From Pelagibacterales bacterium SAG-MED19 (GTDB taxonomy: Bacteria; Pseudomonadota; Alphaproteobacteria; Pelagibacterales; Pelagibacteraceae), in contig JACWDQ010000011.1 of assembly GCA_014654035.1 (NCBI GenBank), positions 1 to 34,748 of the forward strand: DNA of 34,748 nucleotides, written 5' to 3'. Positions 27,122 to 33,970 of the stretch are shown piece after piece. Made by a program: the position numbers and the translations under genes. The first letter of the stretch is position 1, and every line of letters begins with the position of its first letter. Below the pieces are notes generated by a model. The model saw only the letters and a list, made by a program, of their open reading frames with translations, did not search any database and had not been told where the DNA came from.

Positions 27122-28014
27122 AATTTATCAATTATAGACCTCTGTCTTGCATACGCACAATTTTTACAAAGTTTATTTGATTCGGGTATATTATAAGAAT
27201 TAAAAACATCTATCATTTCTTGTATTTCATTTTCAAGATAATCATCCTTTACTTTAGTATGAATAAGCTTCGACTGAAATAAAAGTTTATTATCAAATTT
27301 ATCCTCTAAACCTCTTGCGTTCACTACAAGTAGATAAGCATCATTAGAAATTGTTTCTTTAAAATTTTGTTGTTTTAATAAATAAAAGTAAAAATCTAAT
27401 TGTGTTTGATAGCCTGTTTTAAAATCTCCATCCCAATATGTTTCTTGACTCACTTCTTTTTCATTAGCTTGCGATTTATAATCAACTAGGATTAAGTAAT
27501 TATTTTTTGTATCTAGCCAAATATCATCAACTGAGCCATATAAAATAAAATTCGTTTTTTTAAACCTTGCTTGTAGTCCATGATAATTTGATCTCCAAGC
27601 CTCCATTTTTTCATAAGGTTTTTTAGAATTAGAGGAAACAATAGGATCTCCATAAATATTTATAGCGGTCTCTTCATTTTTATATGGGATGATATTATCA
27701 AGTTTGTTCTCAATTAAAATTTGATGTGACTTTTGATCTTTACGACACAAGTCAAATTCTTTTTTTAATAGCTTGTCAGTAGTGCTATTCATAGTAAATT
27801 GAGGGGTGCCTGGAGCAACAAACCCCTTTTTTCTAATAAGATAAAAACACCTTTTGCATTTCTTAAATTCATCAAAAGCTGATCGACTTAGCCAAATATC
27901 ATCGGTATTTCCATATTTAGAAAACGTGATTTCATCTTTAATTCCTAGAGCAACTTTTTGCTGACCCTTTCTTTTACCTCTTTTGTGAACTCCAGGTTTT
28001 TCTAAATCTATCAT
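27118..28014 (-). CDS. Cas4/RecB-like PD-(D/E)XK nuclease with putative iron-sulfur cysteines
   Basis: 298-aa nuclease of the PD-(D/E)XK superfamily (PDDEXK_1, Cas4-like). Visible active-site pattern: GSVDDIW (Asp163/164), LILVDYKSQ (Asp178, Lys180), and YQTQLDFY (Gln205, RecB-type QxxxY). Two CxxC pairs, FKKCKRCFY (C53, C56) and KLCKNCAYAR (C283, C286), bracket the domain as in Fe-S cluster exonucleases such as Cas4 and AddB. The N-terminal LSRSAFDEFKKCKRCFYL and the TPQFTMNSTTDKLLKKEFD block match a known family of stand-alone nucleases. No Cas1, Cas2 or CRISPR is seen. It overlaps neighbours by 4 nt on both sides. Nuclease fold confident; biological role unknown. Confidence 0.88.
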   Translation of the reverse strand: MIDLEKPGVHKRGKRKGQQKVALGIKDEITFSKYGNTDDIWLSRSAFDEFKKCKRCFYLIRKKGFVAPGTPQFTMNSTTDKLLKKEFDLCRKDQKSHQILIENKLDNIIPYKNEETAINIYGDPIVSSNSKKPYEKMEAWRSNYHGLQARFKKTNFILYGSVDDIWLDTKNNYLILVDYKSQANEKEVSQETYWDGDFKTGYQTQLDFYFYLLKQQNFKETISNDAYLLVVNARGLEDKFDNKLLFQSKLIHTKVKDDYLENEIQEMIDVFNSYNIPESNKLCKNCAYARQRSIIDKL

Positions 28015-28292
28015 TTGTTTCTAAATTTATTTAGTTGCTTATTTAAAACTTTCATCTCAATTTCATTTTTTTTATAATCATGTCTTATCCTTACATACCT
28101 AACTAATCTTAATAGATTGTATGGTAAAAAATAAACATTTAAAACAAGTTTTAAGAATGGTCTTGTTTTATAAAACTCTTCATCAGCTTGTTTTGTAATT
28201 TCCTTGTTAGCTAAATATATGTCAATATCATGTTTCCAGCTTTGACAGTAAGTTAGACGATCTTTAAGTTTATTTTTAAAATAGTTACTCAT
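28011..28292 (-). CDS. Small protein with amphipathic/hydrophobic segment (93 aa)
   Basis: Not recognised. An upstream in-frame ATG (28322) exists, but the ATG at 28292 is preferred: it has GAGG 8 nt upstream and forms an ATGA overlap with the stop of the 53-aa gene, like every other junction in this operon. The product has a charged N-terminus, a hydrophobic stretch (FLKLVLNVYFLPYNLLRLV) that could be a membrane helix or a buried amphipathic helix, and a basic coiled-coil-like end (IEMKVLNKQLNKFRNK). It overlaps the nuclease start by 4 nt. Confidence 0.7.
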   Translation of the reverse strand: MSNYFKNKLKDRLTYCQSWKHDIDIYLANKEITKQADEEFYKTRPFLKLVLNVYFLPYNLLRLVRYVRIRHDYKKNEIEMKVLNKQLNKFRNK

Positions 28293-28450
28293 TTTACATA
28301 CCTCGCAATTTGTTTGTAACATTGTGGTTTAACTGAAGATTTACCTATGATTTTTACTTCTTCATTTTTAAAATAGTAAATCCAATAATAGTGTTGATCG
28401 TTTTCTTCATCAAAAACTTCTTCAATTCTTATTTCTGTAATTTTATCCAT
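28289..28450 (-). CDS. Very small acidic/aromatic protein (53 aa)
   Basis: Short frame from ATG at 28450 to TGA at 28291-28289, encoding a 53-aa protein starting MDKITEIRIEEVFDEENDQH, then YYWIYYFKNEEVKIIG, and ending CYKQIARYVK. The predicted pattern is beta strands rich in Tyr and Glu. Its ATG overlaps the previous stop by 1 nt (TAATG) and its stop overlaps the next ATG (ATGA). These junctions fill an otherwise unexplained ~130-nt gap and make it very likely real. No family recognised. Confidence 0.72.
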   Translation of the reverse strand: MDKITEIRIEEVFDEENDQHYYWIYYFKNEEVKIIGKSSVKPQCYKQIARYVK

Positions 28451-28719
28451 TAGTGAAGAACCCTTTCTTTTTGAATTAATTCAAAATAAATACGATAAAA
28501 AGCTAGTCGTGATTTTCTCATGAAATCATCCCACTCTTTGTCAGTATTAGTGTTTAACCAGGGAAGTTCAGATTCTTTTAGATTAAATAATTCAATAAAA
28601 ACTTTATCTATTGAACTGAGTAACTTACCGATATCTTTCTCACCCTGAACTGCTATTAAATTAATAAGCTTTTCATGATCTGTGAGCGATTTTATCTTTC
28701 TTGATTTTTTGACCTTCAT
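28450..28719 (-). CDS. Small hypothetical protein, first gene of nuclease-LRR operon (89 aa)
   Basis: Not recognised. The start at 28719 is chosen because AGAGAGG lies 5 nt upstream; an in-frame TTG at 28746 lacks such a site. The protein is basic at the start (MKVKKSRKIKSL) and helical after (HEKLINLIAVQGEKDIGKLL), with a C-terminal helix DDFMRKSRLAFYRIYFELIQ. No signal peptide. It heads the six-gene overlapping operon running down to 24586. Confidence 0.7.
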   Translation of the reverse strand: MKVKKSRKIKSLTDHEKLINLIAVQGEKDIGKLLSSIDKVFIELFNLKESELPWLNTNTDKEWDDFMRKSRLAFYRIYFELIQKERVLH

Positions 28720-28763
28720 ATTTACCTCTCTGAACTTTAAGCTCAAAAAAGATAAATCCGTCT

Positions 28764-28967
28764 ATTTTACTGACCATATATATTTTACCATTTAGAACTT
28801 TCGTTCTTAGTTGTTAGTTTTAGGTAAAAAGATTTATAGATTGTGTACACCAATTCCAATTAAGTCTCAGATAAAACTATAAGTTTTACCTCTTAAAAGG
28901 TCGGCAATGCACTGAAGGCAGGAAATATACACTGGTCAGTAAAATTTATGTATATATCTTGCCTTCA
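28764..28967. repeat. Cluster of inverted repeats in a 400-bp non-coding region
   Basis: The gene-free stretch 28720-29122 holds: a perfect 12-bp inverted repeat ATTTTACTGACC (28764-28775) / GGTCAGTAAAAT (28934-28945); TTTTACC (28782-28788) / GGTAAAA (28823-28829) enclosing AGAAC-TTTC-GTTCT; the palindrome AAAACTATAAGTTTT (28873-28887); and a 19-bp near-perfect stem (17 of 19 pairs) 28913-28931 / 28949-28967 whose loop contains the second GGTCAGTAAAAT arm. The arms could form a pseudoknotted RNA or mark a 182-bp MITE-like element with 12-bp terminal inverted repeats. No target-site duplication or transposase is seen. Confidence 0.75.
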
Positions 28968-29080
28968 ACAAACATTTAAACCTTACCTAAAAACATTATA
29001 TAAAATTTTAAATATTTTTTCAATCAATAAATATTTCGTAAAAAACATACAAAAGTCATAATCAATCTTTAAATTAATAA

Positions 29081-29112
29081 TTGTTAAAGTTATTTATTCT
29101 AAATTTTAACAA
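29081..29112. promoter_or_regulatory. Operator-like inverted repeat before the 111-aa gene
   Basis: TTGTTAAA (29081-29088) and TTTAACAA (29105-29112) are perfect 8-bp arms with a 16-bp spacer, ending 10 bp before the ATG at 29123. Arm centres are 24 bp apart, a little over two helical turns, which suits a dimeric repressor. No regulator is identified. Confidence 0.45.
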
Positions 29113-29122
29113 CCCTTAATAT

Positions 29123-29458
29123 ATGCAACAACTAGAACTGTTTGAATACAGAAGAAATTGTCTGTTTGATTCAAAAAATCAAATAGCTCATTATTTCGAT
29201 ATCTTAAAAGAAACTAAAGATACCATTAGTTATGCAGAACATATTGAGCCTAATTCAGGTTTTGCAATTGCTGGTATGTCTTATGAAGAATACGTTGATA
29301 TTAATAAAGATGAATTAAATGGTCTAACTTATGACCAAATACTTAAATTTCTCAACAATTTTAAGAAAGAAGAACGACTTGAAAAATACAAAAAATTATT
29401 AAAGTTTAGAAATATTCCTTTTGAAGCTGATTTATTTACTTGGAATGATGTTGATTAA
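29123..29458 (+). CDS. Hypothetical protein (111 aa)
   Basis: Family not recognised. An acidic/helical protein beginning MQQLELFEYRRNCLFDSKNQ, with the segment SYAEHIEPNSGFAIAGMSYE and a Lys/Glu-rich helix (LNNFKKEERLEKYKKLLKF). No signal peptide or membrane helix. It is the only plus-strand gene in the left part of the island. Its stop is 2 nt from the stop of the convergent 125-aa gene. No clear ribosome site; the upstream inverted repeat suggests control. Coding status is likely from length and composition but not proven. Confidence 0.6.
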   Translation: MQQLELFEYRRNCLFDSKNQIAHYFDILKETKDTISYAEHIEPNSGFAIAGMSYEEYVDINKDELNGLTYDQILKFLNNFKKEERLEKYKKLLKFRNIPFEADLFTWNDVD

Positions 29459-29460
29459 AT

Positions 29461-29838
29461 CTAATTAATATAAGCAGACACAACTGTGCAGGCATAGTGT
29501 TCTAAAAACTTATTATTCTTAAAATCATATTTAGACATTGTCATTCGAGGTTTTTCTTCACCTTCAAACAAGATTATTTGAAATCCTAGTTCATAATCAT
29601 CAAATCTGGCAGTAAAATAATCTTTACCTGTATCTAACTCATTAGTTTTGATAGTTTGAAATTTACCTTTTTTATCATCAAAATAATGAAATGTTGTCGC
29701 CTCTAACTTGAAATTAAGTGGTTTATACTTTTTTCCATACAAAGCTGATTTTAAATTCAGACAACTAATTTCAAGTCCTTGATCAGCAAAAGATACATTA
29801 GGCAACAAAATTAAGATTAAAATTATTATTTTTCTCAT
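29461..29838 (-). CDS. Small exported protein (125 aa)
   Basis: Signal peptide MRKIIILILILLPNVSFA with cleavage expected before DQGLE, leaving about 107 residues in the periplasm. The mature part is beta-rich (LNFKLEATTFHYFDD, YFTARFDDYELGFQIILFEG) with two Cys (in LEISCLNLK and HYACTVVS) that could form a disulfide. No family recognised. Third gene of a minus-strand operon; its start overlaps the 65-aa gene by 4 nt. Confidence 0.7.
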   Translation of the reverse strand: MRKIIILILILLPNVSFADQGLEISCLNLKSALYGKKYKPLNFKLEATTFHYFDDKKGKFQTIKTNELDTGKDYFTARFDDYELGFQIILFEGEEKPRMTMSKYDFKNNKFLEHYACTVVSAYIN

Positions 29839-30032
29839 TTTTTAAAATCATAGAAATCACTGATTTCTCTGTATTTATGTCTATCTCTTCGCCATAAATA
29901 AAAAAAAATTAGGATCAATAAAGGTTGAAAAATAACAAAAATAAGGATGTTAATTAACTCGTAAGATATCCCGATATATTCAGCCATAATTTCAAGAACT
30001 AAAACACACCAATTAAAAAAATCATTAATCAT
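29835..30032 (-). CDS. Small membrane protein (65 aa)
   Basis: Two hydrophobic stretches: N-terminal FNWCVLVLEIMAEYIGISY and a strong membrane span INILIFVIFQPLLILIFFYL, followed by a basic tail (WRRDRHKYREISDFYDFKK), suggesting a cytoplasmic C-terminus. Not recognised. It overlaps both neighbours by 4 nt, implying coupled translation with the two exported proteins. Confidence 0.65.
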   Translation of the reverse strand: MINDFFNWCVLVLEIMAEYIGISYELINILIFVIFQPLLILIFFYLWRRDRHKYREISDFYDFKK

Positions 30033-30586
30033 AATTTTTTATGAGATATTTCGTTACAGAGTTTGTTGGCTTCTAATACTGAGGGTACAAGTTCATCTAA
30101 TTTCCAACTATTGGTTCTGATATCGAAATATTTTGATGATTTAAAATCAATCCCATCGACAATTTCAATTTCATATTTTTGAAACTCATCATAAAATTCT
30201 TTAAGAAAATAAACATACTCCTTGATAGGAAAGGAGCCTAAACTAAGATGAACACGGTAACCCATTAAAAAGGGGGATATATCTTGAACTTTTGCTGTGA
30301 GTTCTGCACCATTTAATTTGATTGGAATATTCTTATTTATTAATTGTTTAATATCTCCTGGTTTCTCATAGGTATAAACGGTAAATGTATTATAAACTTT
30401 TGCACAATTATCGTCTGCCCTTATCCAAAAATTGAGATTATCACCGTGGGTAACTTCCCCGCTTACACGAGCATAAGATAATGTTTTATGTTTATCTATA
30501 GTCCACTCAGAAGCTTGAGCTTGATAGACTATAACTAGTAAAAATAGAAATAAATGTAATGAAATGAAGATAAGAAAACGCTTCAT
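30029..30586 (-). CDS. Exported hypothetical protein (185 aa)
   Basis: Signal peptide MKRFLIFISLHLFLFLLVIV, cleavage probably after YQAQA, then SEWTIDKHKTLSYARVSGEV. The mature ~160-residue protein looks beta-rich at first (NFWIRADDNCAKVYNTF, PIKLNGAELTAKVQDI) with a helical middle (YFLKEFYDEFQKY). Two Cys may pair. An AAGGAG 8 nt before the ATG is a strong ribosome site. First gene of the three-gene exported/membrane operon (4-nt overlap with the next). No family recognised. Confidence 0.72.
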   Translation of the reverse strand: MKRFLIFISLHLFLFLLVIVYQAQASEWTIDKHKTLSYARVSGEVTHGDNLNFWIRADDNCAKVYNTFTVYTYEKPGDIKQLINKNIPIKLNGAELTAKVQDISPFLMGYRVHLSLGSFPIKEYVYFLKEFYDEFQKYEIEIVDGIDFKSSKYFDIRTNSWKLDELVPSVLEANKLCNEISHKKL

Positions 30587-30871
30587 GATTTAGGCTCCTT
30601 TAATTATTATTGTTAAAACGGTAGTAAACCCCATGCTTTTTGCGCATAAATGAAAGTATATGTTCCAACCACTTTTGTTTTATATATTAACCAAGACACA
30701 GTTCTCCTTTTTGTTGATTATTATTGAAAATGGCTTCACTCCTCTTATCAGGAGGTCTACGAACTAAGGAAGATAATGAAAAAAATCGTAAACGTGAGAA
30801 AAGGAATGAAATCCAATGCATTCATTGTTGGTAACATTTCAATTTGTTATTATTTAGACTCTAATGTGTTC
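30587..30871. other. Intergenic region between the Z1 gene and the exported-protein operon
   Basis: 285 bp with no confident gene. It holds the ribosome site of the 185-aa gene (30600-30595), a hairpin CTCCT-CTTATC-AGGAG (30739-30754) without a T-tract, and a 28-codon minus-strand frame listed separately. No convincing terminator for the Z1 gene. Confidence 0.6.
30613..30699 (-). CDS. Possible 28-aa leader or small protein
   Basis: GTG at 30699 preceded by AAGGAG with a 4-nt spacer, then 28 codons to TAA (30615-30613), 26 nt before the next ATG. The translation starts MSWLIYKTKVVGTYTF and ends AWGLLPF, hydrophobic and aromatic. The strong ribosome site is the main support; length alone is not significant. 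Confidence 0.3.
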   Translation of the reverse strand: MSWLIYKTKVVGTYTFIYAQKAWGLLPF

Positions 30872-33859
30872 TTATTCTGAATAAATTGAATTTACCATGT
30901 ACTCTATGGATGCTTTTTCTCCCATTTTAGAAACTGGAAAACTTAATTGAAAACCTATCAAGGGATGTTTTGTTAAATGATTAGGATCAATTTTTTTAAT
31001 GTCATGATGTCCCTCAATACTATTTCCCTTACTATCTTTGTAACCTTTGTATTTTTTATAAGATGATAAATTAGTAACACCTAAAATTGGGTATAAATTT
31101 AATAAACCACGTTTTTCAGTTCTATGATATCGTGCAAGCTCTCTTCTAGCTTGCATTATAGTTTTTTCATCAGTAACTGGGTCATGAGTTTTTGTAAAGT
31201 TTTGAAGACTTTTTTTATATTCCTCTATCTCAGAGTCTTCTAACCCTATAAGCTCATCCCTTGGTTGAGTTATTACTTTAAGACTAATTTTTGAATCATT
31301 TTTTTGATTTGAAGGTGTTCTTAATAAAAGCTCGACTTTATATTTTTCGGCAAAAATTTCACTCATTTTAGAAGAACCGCTCCCATGTAAGCAAATTGTC
31401 CAATTAGTCAGTTCTTCAAAAGAATTTAAATTTTTTATATAATCCACATATTCTTTGCAGCCTAAGCTTCTTGAGTCTTCGAACTTTTTATAGTTCTTTA
31501 AAAATGTAATCACATTTTTAGGATCAACATTTTTCCATATGTAAGAATTTTTCCATTTTTGAAGACCATTATCAAACTCTCCAGAAATAGTAGGTTTGTT
31601 TATATTCAAAAGAAATTTATTTGCTGCCTCGAAATTAGATTTAATTACTTCATTATTTTTTTCAAAAGTAATTATTTCCTCTACCCCTCTTGAAAATGAA
31701 GTTCTTTCTTTACGTGCACTCCTCATTTTAGTTTTAGATGTAATAATTAAATTTGGATTAGTTCTTACTTTTAGACCAAATTCTAATGGAGTTGCTCCCT
31801 GTTGGGCCATAATTCTAAATGAATTTCGCATTTCCTCAGTTGCAACTGAAATGTGGAAAAACCACTTAATCACGTTATCTGTAGTATATAATCTACAAAG
31901 ATCTTCGTATCCCATTCTATACCCGAACCACCTACCCATCTGCATTAACGTGTCATACATTGGCATTTTTGCTGAACGAAGAAAGTAACTTATGCTTAAT
32001 CCCTCTAATGTTATTCCTCTTGATAATTTATCTCCACCAATTATGATTGTATGTAAGCCAAAATCATTTTCGTTAACAAAATTGTCATAATCAAGGGTAT
32101 CGTCACTCTTTCCATTTAAAACTTTAATATTTCGACATACTTCATTCACAATAAATTTTAGACTATACTTGTGATCTAGTAGATCTTGCCATGTTGGCAT
32201 TTTTTCTTCAGTTTTATCTTTATGAATATAAAAATTCTTATGCCAAATTTCCTCAAATTTAGAAATAGTTTCATCATGAAGATAATGACCAGCTTGCATA
32301 CGAGCTCGTAAAGTATCCATAAAATCACTAACTTGTTTGAAAACTATATGTTGAACGTCTTGGAATTTGCTAACATGAATTAACATTGATTTTCCATCTT
32401 CAACGTAGCCCCTGTAGTTTCTACAAGCTGAAGTGAGAATAAAAGACATTATCGCTTCTCTTAAAGAAGGTGGAATAGGAACTTCATCTTCTTTTTTATA
32501 CTCATATTTAGGCACATGATAACGGTTATGACGAGGGGGCATCCATCCTTCAGCGCAATCAGGATCATCATGATATAAAGAATTATCTTTGACAATATTA
32601 AAAAAATAATTGTCTTCTATTTCTCTATCCTCAACAACATCACCATCAACTTTTTCTATATTAAATATTTTTTCTAAACCACTATGATTGGACGGAATTG
32701 GCAAATCAATAATATAATCCTTAGGAAAAAGATCTAAACCTTCTTCTTTAGTTTTTTTTTCGTGATGGATAAAAATATTAGCAAATGGTGTTGCTGTGTA
32801 ACCAATATAAACTTTTTTTTCAAATATATTTAAAATTTGTCTAATTCGTGAATTGATCGTTTTAGGATCATATTCAGGATCAAATTCACCTTTTTCATCT
32901 AATTTTTGTTCACCTGTATCTACAGATCCATTATCTACCTCATCATCGATAACCAATATTGGTCTATCTTTAATAAAGGAATTATAATCTCCATGGTGTC
33001 CTTTAATTCTAAATGGTTTGGGATCAACACTCACTCCAGAAACTGAAGGAGCATTTAAAAAATATTTTATGACACTTTCTAAAATACTTTTATTTTTTTT
33101 AACAACGAATACAGTTGGTTCATCTGTATGAATATTCATGAAGTGTTCTGCAGCTTTAAATTTAAAATCACCATTAATTTTACTATTAGTTGCTGAATGA
33201 ATAGGTTTTAGATTAAGCATCATTCTTTTTCTTGCTAACGGTCCCTTTAAATCTCTTACTCCATTTTTCATAAATGCAGTATCATAGTTAAGCAAACCTT
33301 CATCGACTCTTAATTGCGTTTGTTGCCTTAAATTTTTATTTAACCCTGAAAGAATGATAATCTTCTTATAACCAGCATCTATAGCCTTATTCAAAAATCC
33401 AATGAAGTTAGAAGTTTTTCCAGATTGGACACTTCCAACTATCAAGCCTCTTGAATCCCATGCTCCCTCTCTATTTGGGTCTTCAATATTTCTCATCATT
33501 ATATCAGTAGTTTTATCAAGAGCTGATACTGCATCGGGTGGAAATTGTTTGTCGTTTTTTAAATATTCTCTATATGTTTCCCAATAAGGTCTATCTCTAT
33601 TATTATCATACCAATCAATGTGATCATTATTGCTTTTAATAATTGCAGAACTAGAGCTTTTGACAGTAATATTTTCAAATAGTTGCAAAATTAATTTATC
33701 TTTATAAGGAAAATCTTTTGATATACCTAAAAATTCTAGAGCCTTTTCAACAGAATATTTTATGCGTTCAATTGATTTATCTTCTGGTCTCTCACTTTCG
33801 ATATTTAAAAGAGCTGCATTAAAAAGTTTTCTATACGAAGTTTCTTTTAAATCAGCCAT
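30872..33859 (-). CDS. Z1-domain superfamily II ATPase/helicase-like protein (995 aa)
   Basis: Z1-domain protein, a family found in restriction-type and phage-defence loci. Helicase-like motifs: Walker A GLIVGSVQSGKTSNF (about 138-152), motif II VIDDEVDN (303-310), TAT motif YIGYTATPFAN (351-361), motif V IIGGDKLSRGITLEGL (606-621) and motif VI QMGRWFGYR (640-648), then the conserved EEMRNSFRIMAQQGATPLEF of the Z1 region. The N-terminus (about 80-110, WYDNNRDRPYWETYREYL) is typical of the family. The product should use ATP to act on DNA; direct nuclease activity is not evident. It is divergent from an HNH endonuclease gene 111 bp away. Confidence 0.92.
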   Translation of the reverse strand: MADLKETSYRKLFNAALLNIESERPEDKSIERIKYSVEKALEFLGISKDFPYKDKLILQLFENITVKSSSSAIIKSNNDHIDWYDNNRDRPYWETYREYLKNDKQFPPDAVSALDKTTDIMMRNIEDPNREGAWDSRGLIVGSVQSGKTSNFIGFLNKAIDAGYKKIIILSGLNKNLRQQTQLRVDEGLLNYDTAFMKNGVRDLKGPLARKRMMLNLKPIHSATNSKINGDFKFKAAEHFMNIHTDEPTVFVVKKNKSILESVIKYFLNAPSVSGVSVDPKPFRIKGHHGDYNSFIKDRPILVIDDEVDNGSVDTGEQKLDEKGEFDPEYDPKTINSRIRQILNIFEKKVYIGYTATPFANIFIHHEKKTKEEGLDLFPKDYIIDLPIPSNHSGLEKIFNIEKVDGDVVEDREIEDNYFFNIVKDNSLYHDDPDCAEGWMPPRHNRYHVPKYEYKKEDEVPIPPSLREAIMSFILTSACRNYRGYVEDGKSMLIHVSKFQDVQHIVFKQVSDFMDTLRARMQAGHYLHDETISKFEEIWHKNFYIHKDKTEEKMPTWQDLLDHKYSLKFIVNEVCRNIKVLNGKSDDTLDYDNFVNENDFGLHTIIIGGDKLSRGITLEGLSISYFLRSAKMPMYDTLMQMGRWFGYRMGYEDLCRLYTTDNVIKWFFHISVATEEMRNSFRIMAQQGATPLEFGLKVRTNPNLIITSKTKMRSARKERTSFSRGVEEIITFEKNNEVIKSNFEAANKFLLNINKPTISGEFDNGLQKWKNSYIWKNVDPKNVITFLKNYKKFEDSRSLGCKEYVDYIKNLNSFEELTNWTICLHGSGSSKMSEIFAEKYKVELLLRTPSNQKNDSKISLKVITQPRDELIGLEDSEIEEYKKSLQNFTKTHDPVTDEKTIMQARRELARYHRTEKRGLLNLYPILGVTNLSSYKKYKGYKDSKGNSIEGHHDIKKIDPNHLTKHPLIGFQLSFPVSKMGEKASIEYMVNSIYSE

Positions 33860-33900
33860 AAGATTTGTGTATTTTGTGATTAAACCATAAATTTATCGTG

Positions 33901-33914
33901 AAATACATGTATTT
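33901..33914. promoter_or_regulatory. Perfect 14-bp palindrome between Z1 and HNH genes
   Basis: AAATACATGTATTT is its own reverse complement and lies in the 111-bp divergent promoter region. A second ATACATG half-site follows at 33949-33955. Such sites upstream of restriction genes often bind controller proteins, but no regulator gene is visible in the window. Confidence 0.5.
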
Positions 33915-33933
33915 TTGAACGTATATAATCTTT

Positions 33934-33962
33934 TTGAAGCAAATTTATATACATGACATAAT
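33934..33962 (+). promoter_or_regulatory. Putative promoter of the HNH gene
   Basis: TTGAAG (33934-33939), 17-nt spacer, CATAAT (33957-33962). The ATG at 33971 is only 8 nt past the -10, so the message would be leaderless or nearly so. Confidence 0.5.
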
Positions 33963-33970
33963 TCGACAAT

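Noticed and set aside
28746-28967. Retron, CRISPR leader or integron attC explanation for the hairpin region
   Set aside because: No reverse transcriptase, no spaced direct repeats and no integrase or attC core sites are seen in the window.
28949-29062. 37-codon plus-strand frame beginning MYISCLQQTF
   Set aside because: Starts inside the hairpin arm and has no ribosome site; composition is like the surrounding non-coding sequence.
30776-30880. 34-codon plus-strand frame after AAGGAAGATA
   Set aside because: Has a fair ribosome site but overlaps the Z1 3' end, with no recognisable protein pattern.
31596-33587. Plus-strand frames within the Z1 gene
   Set aside because: Antisense shadows of a gene with complete helicase motifs.
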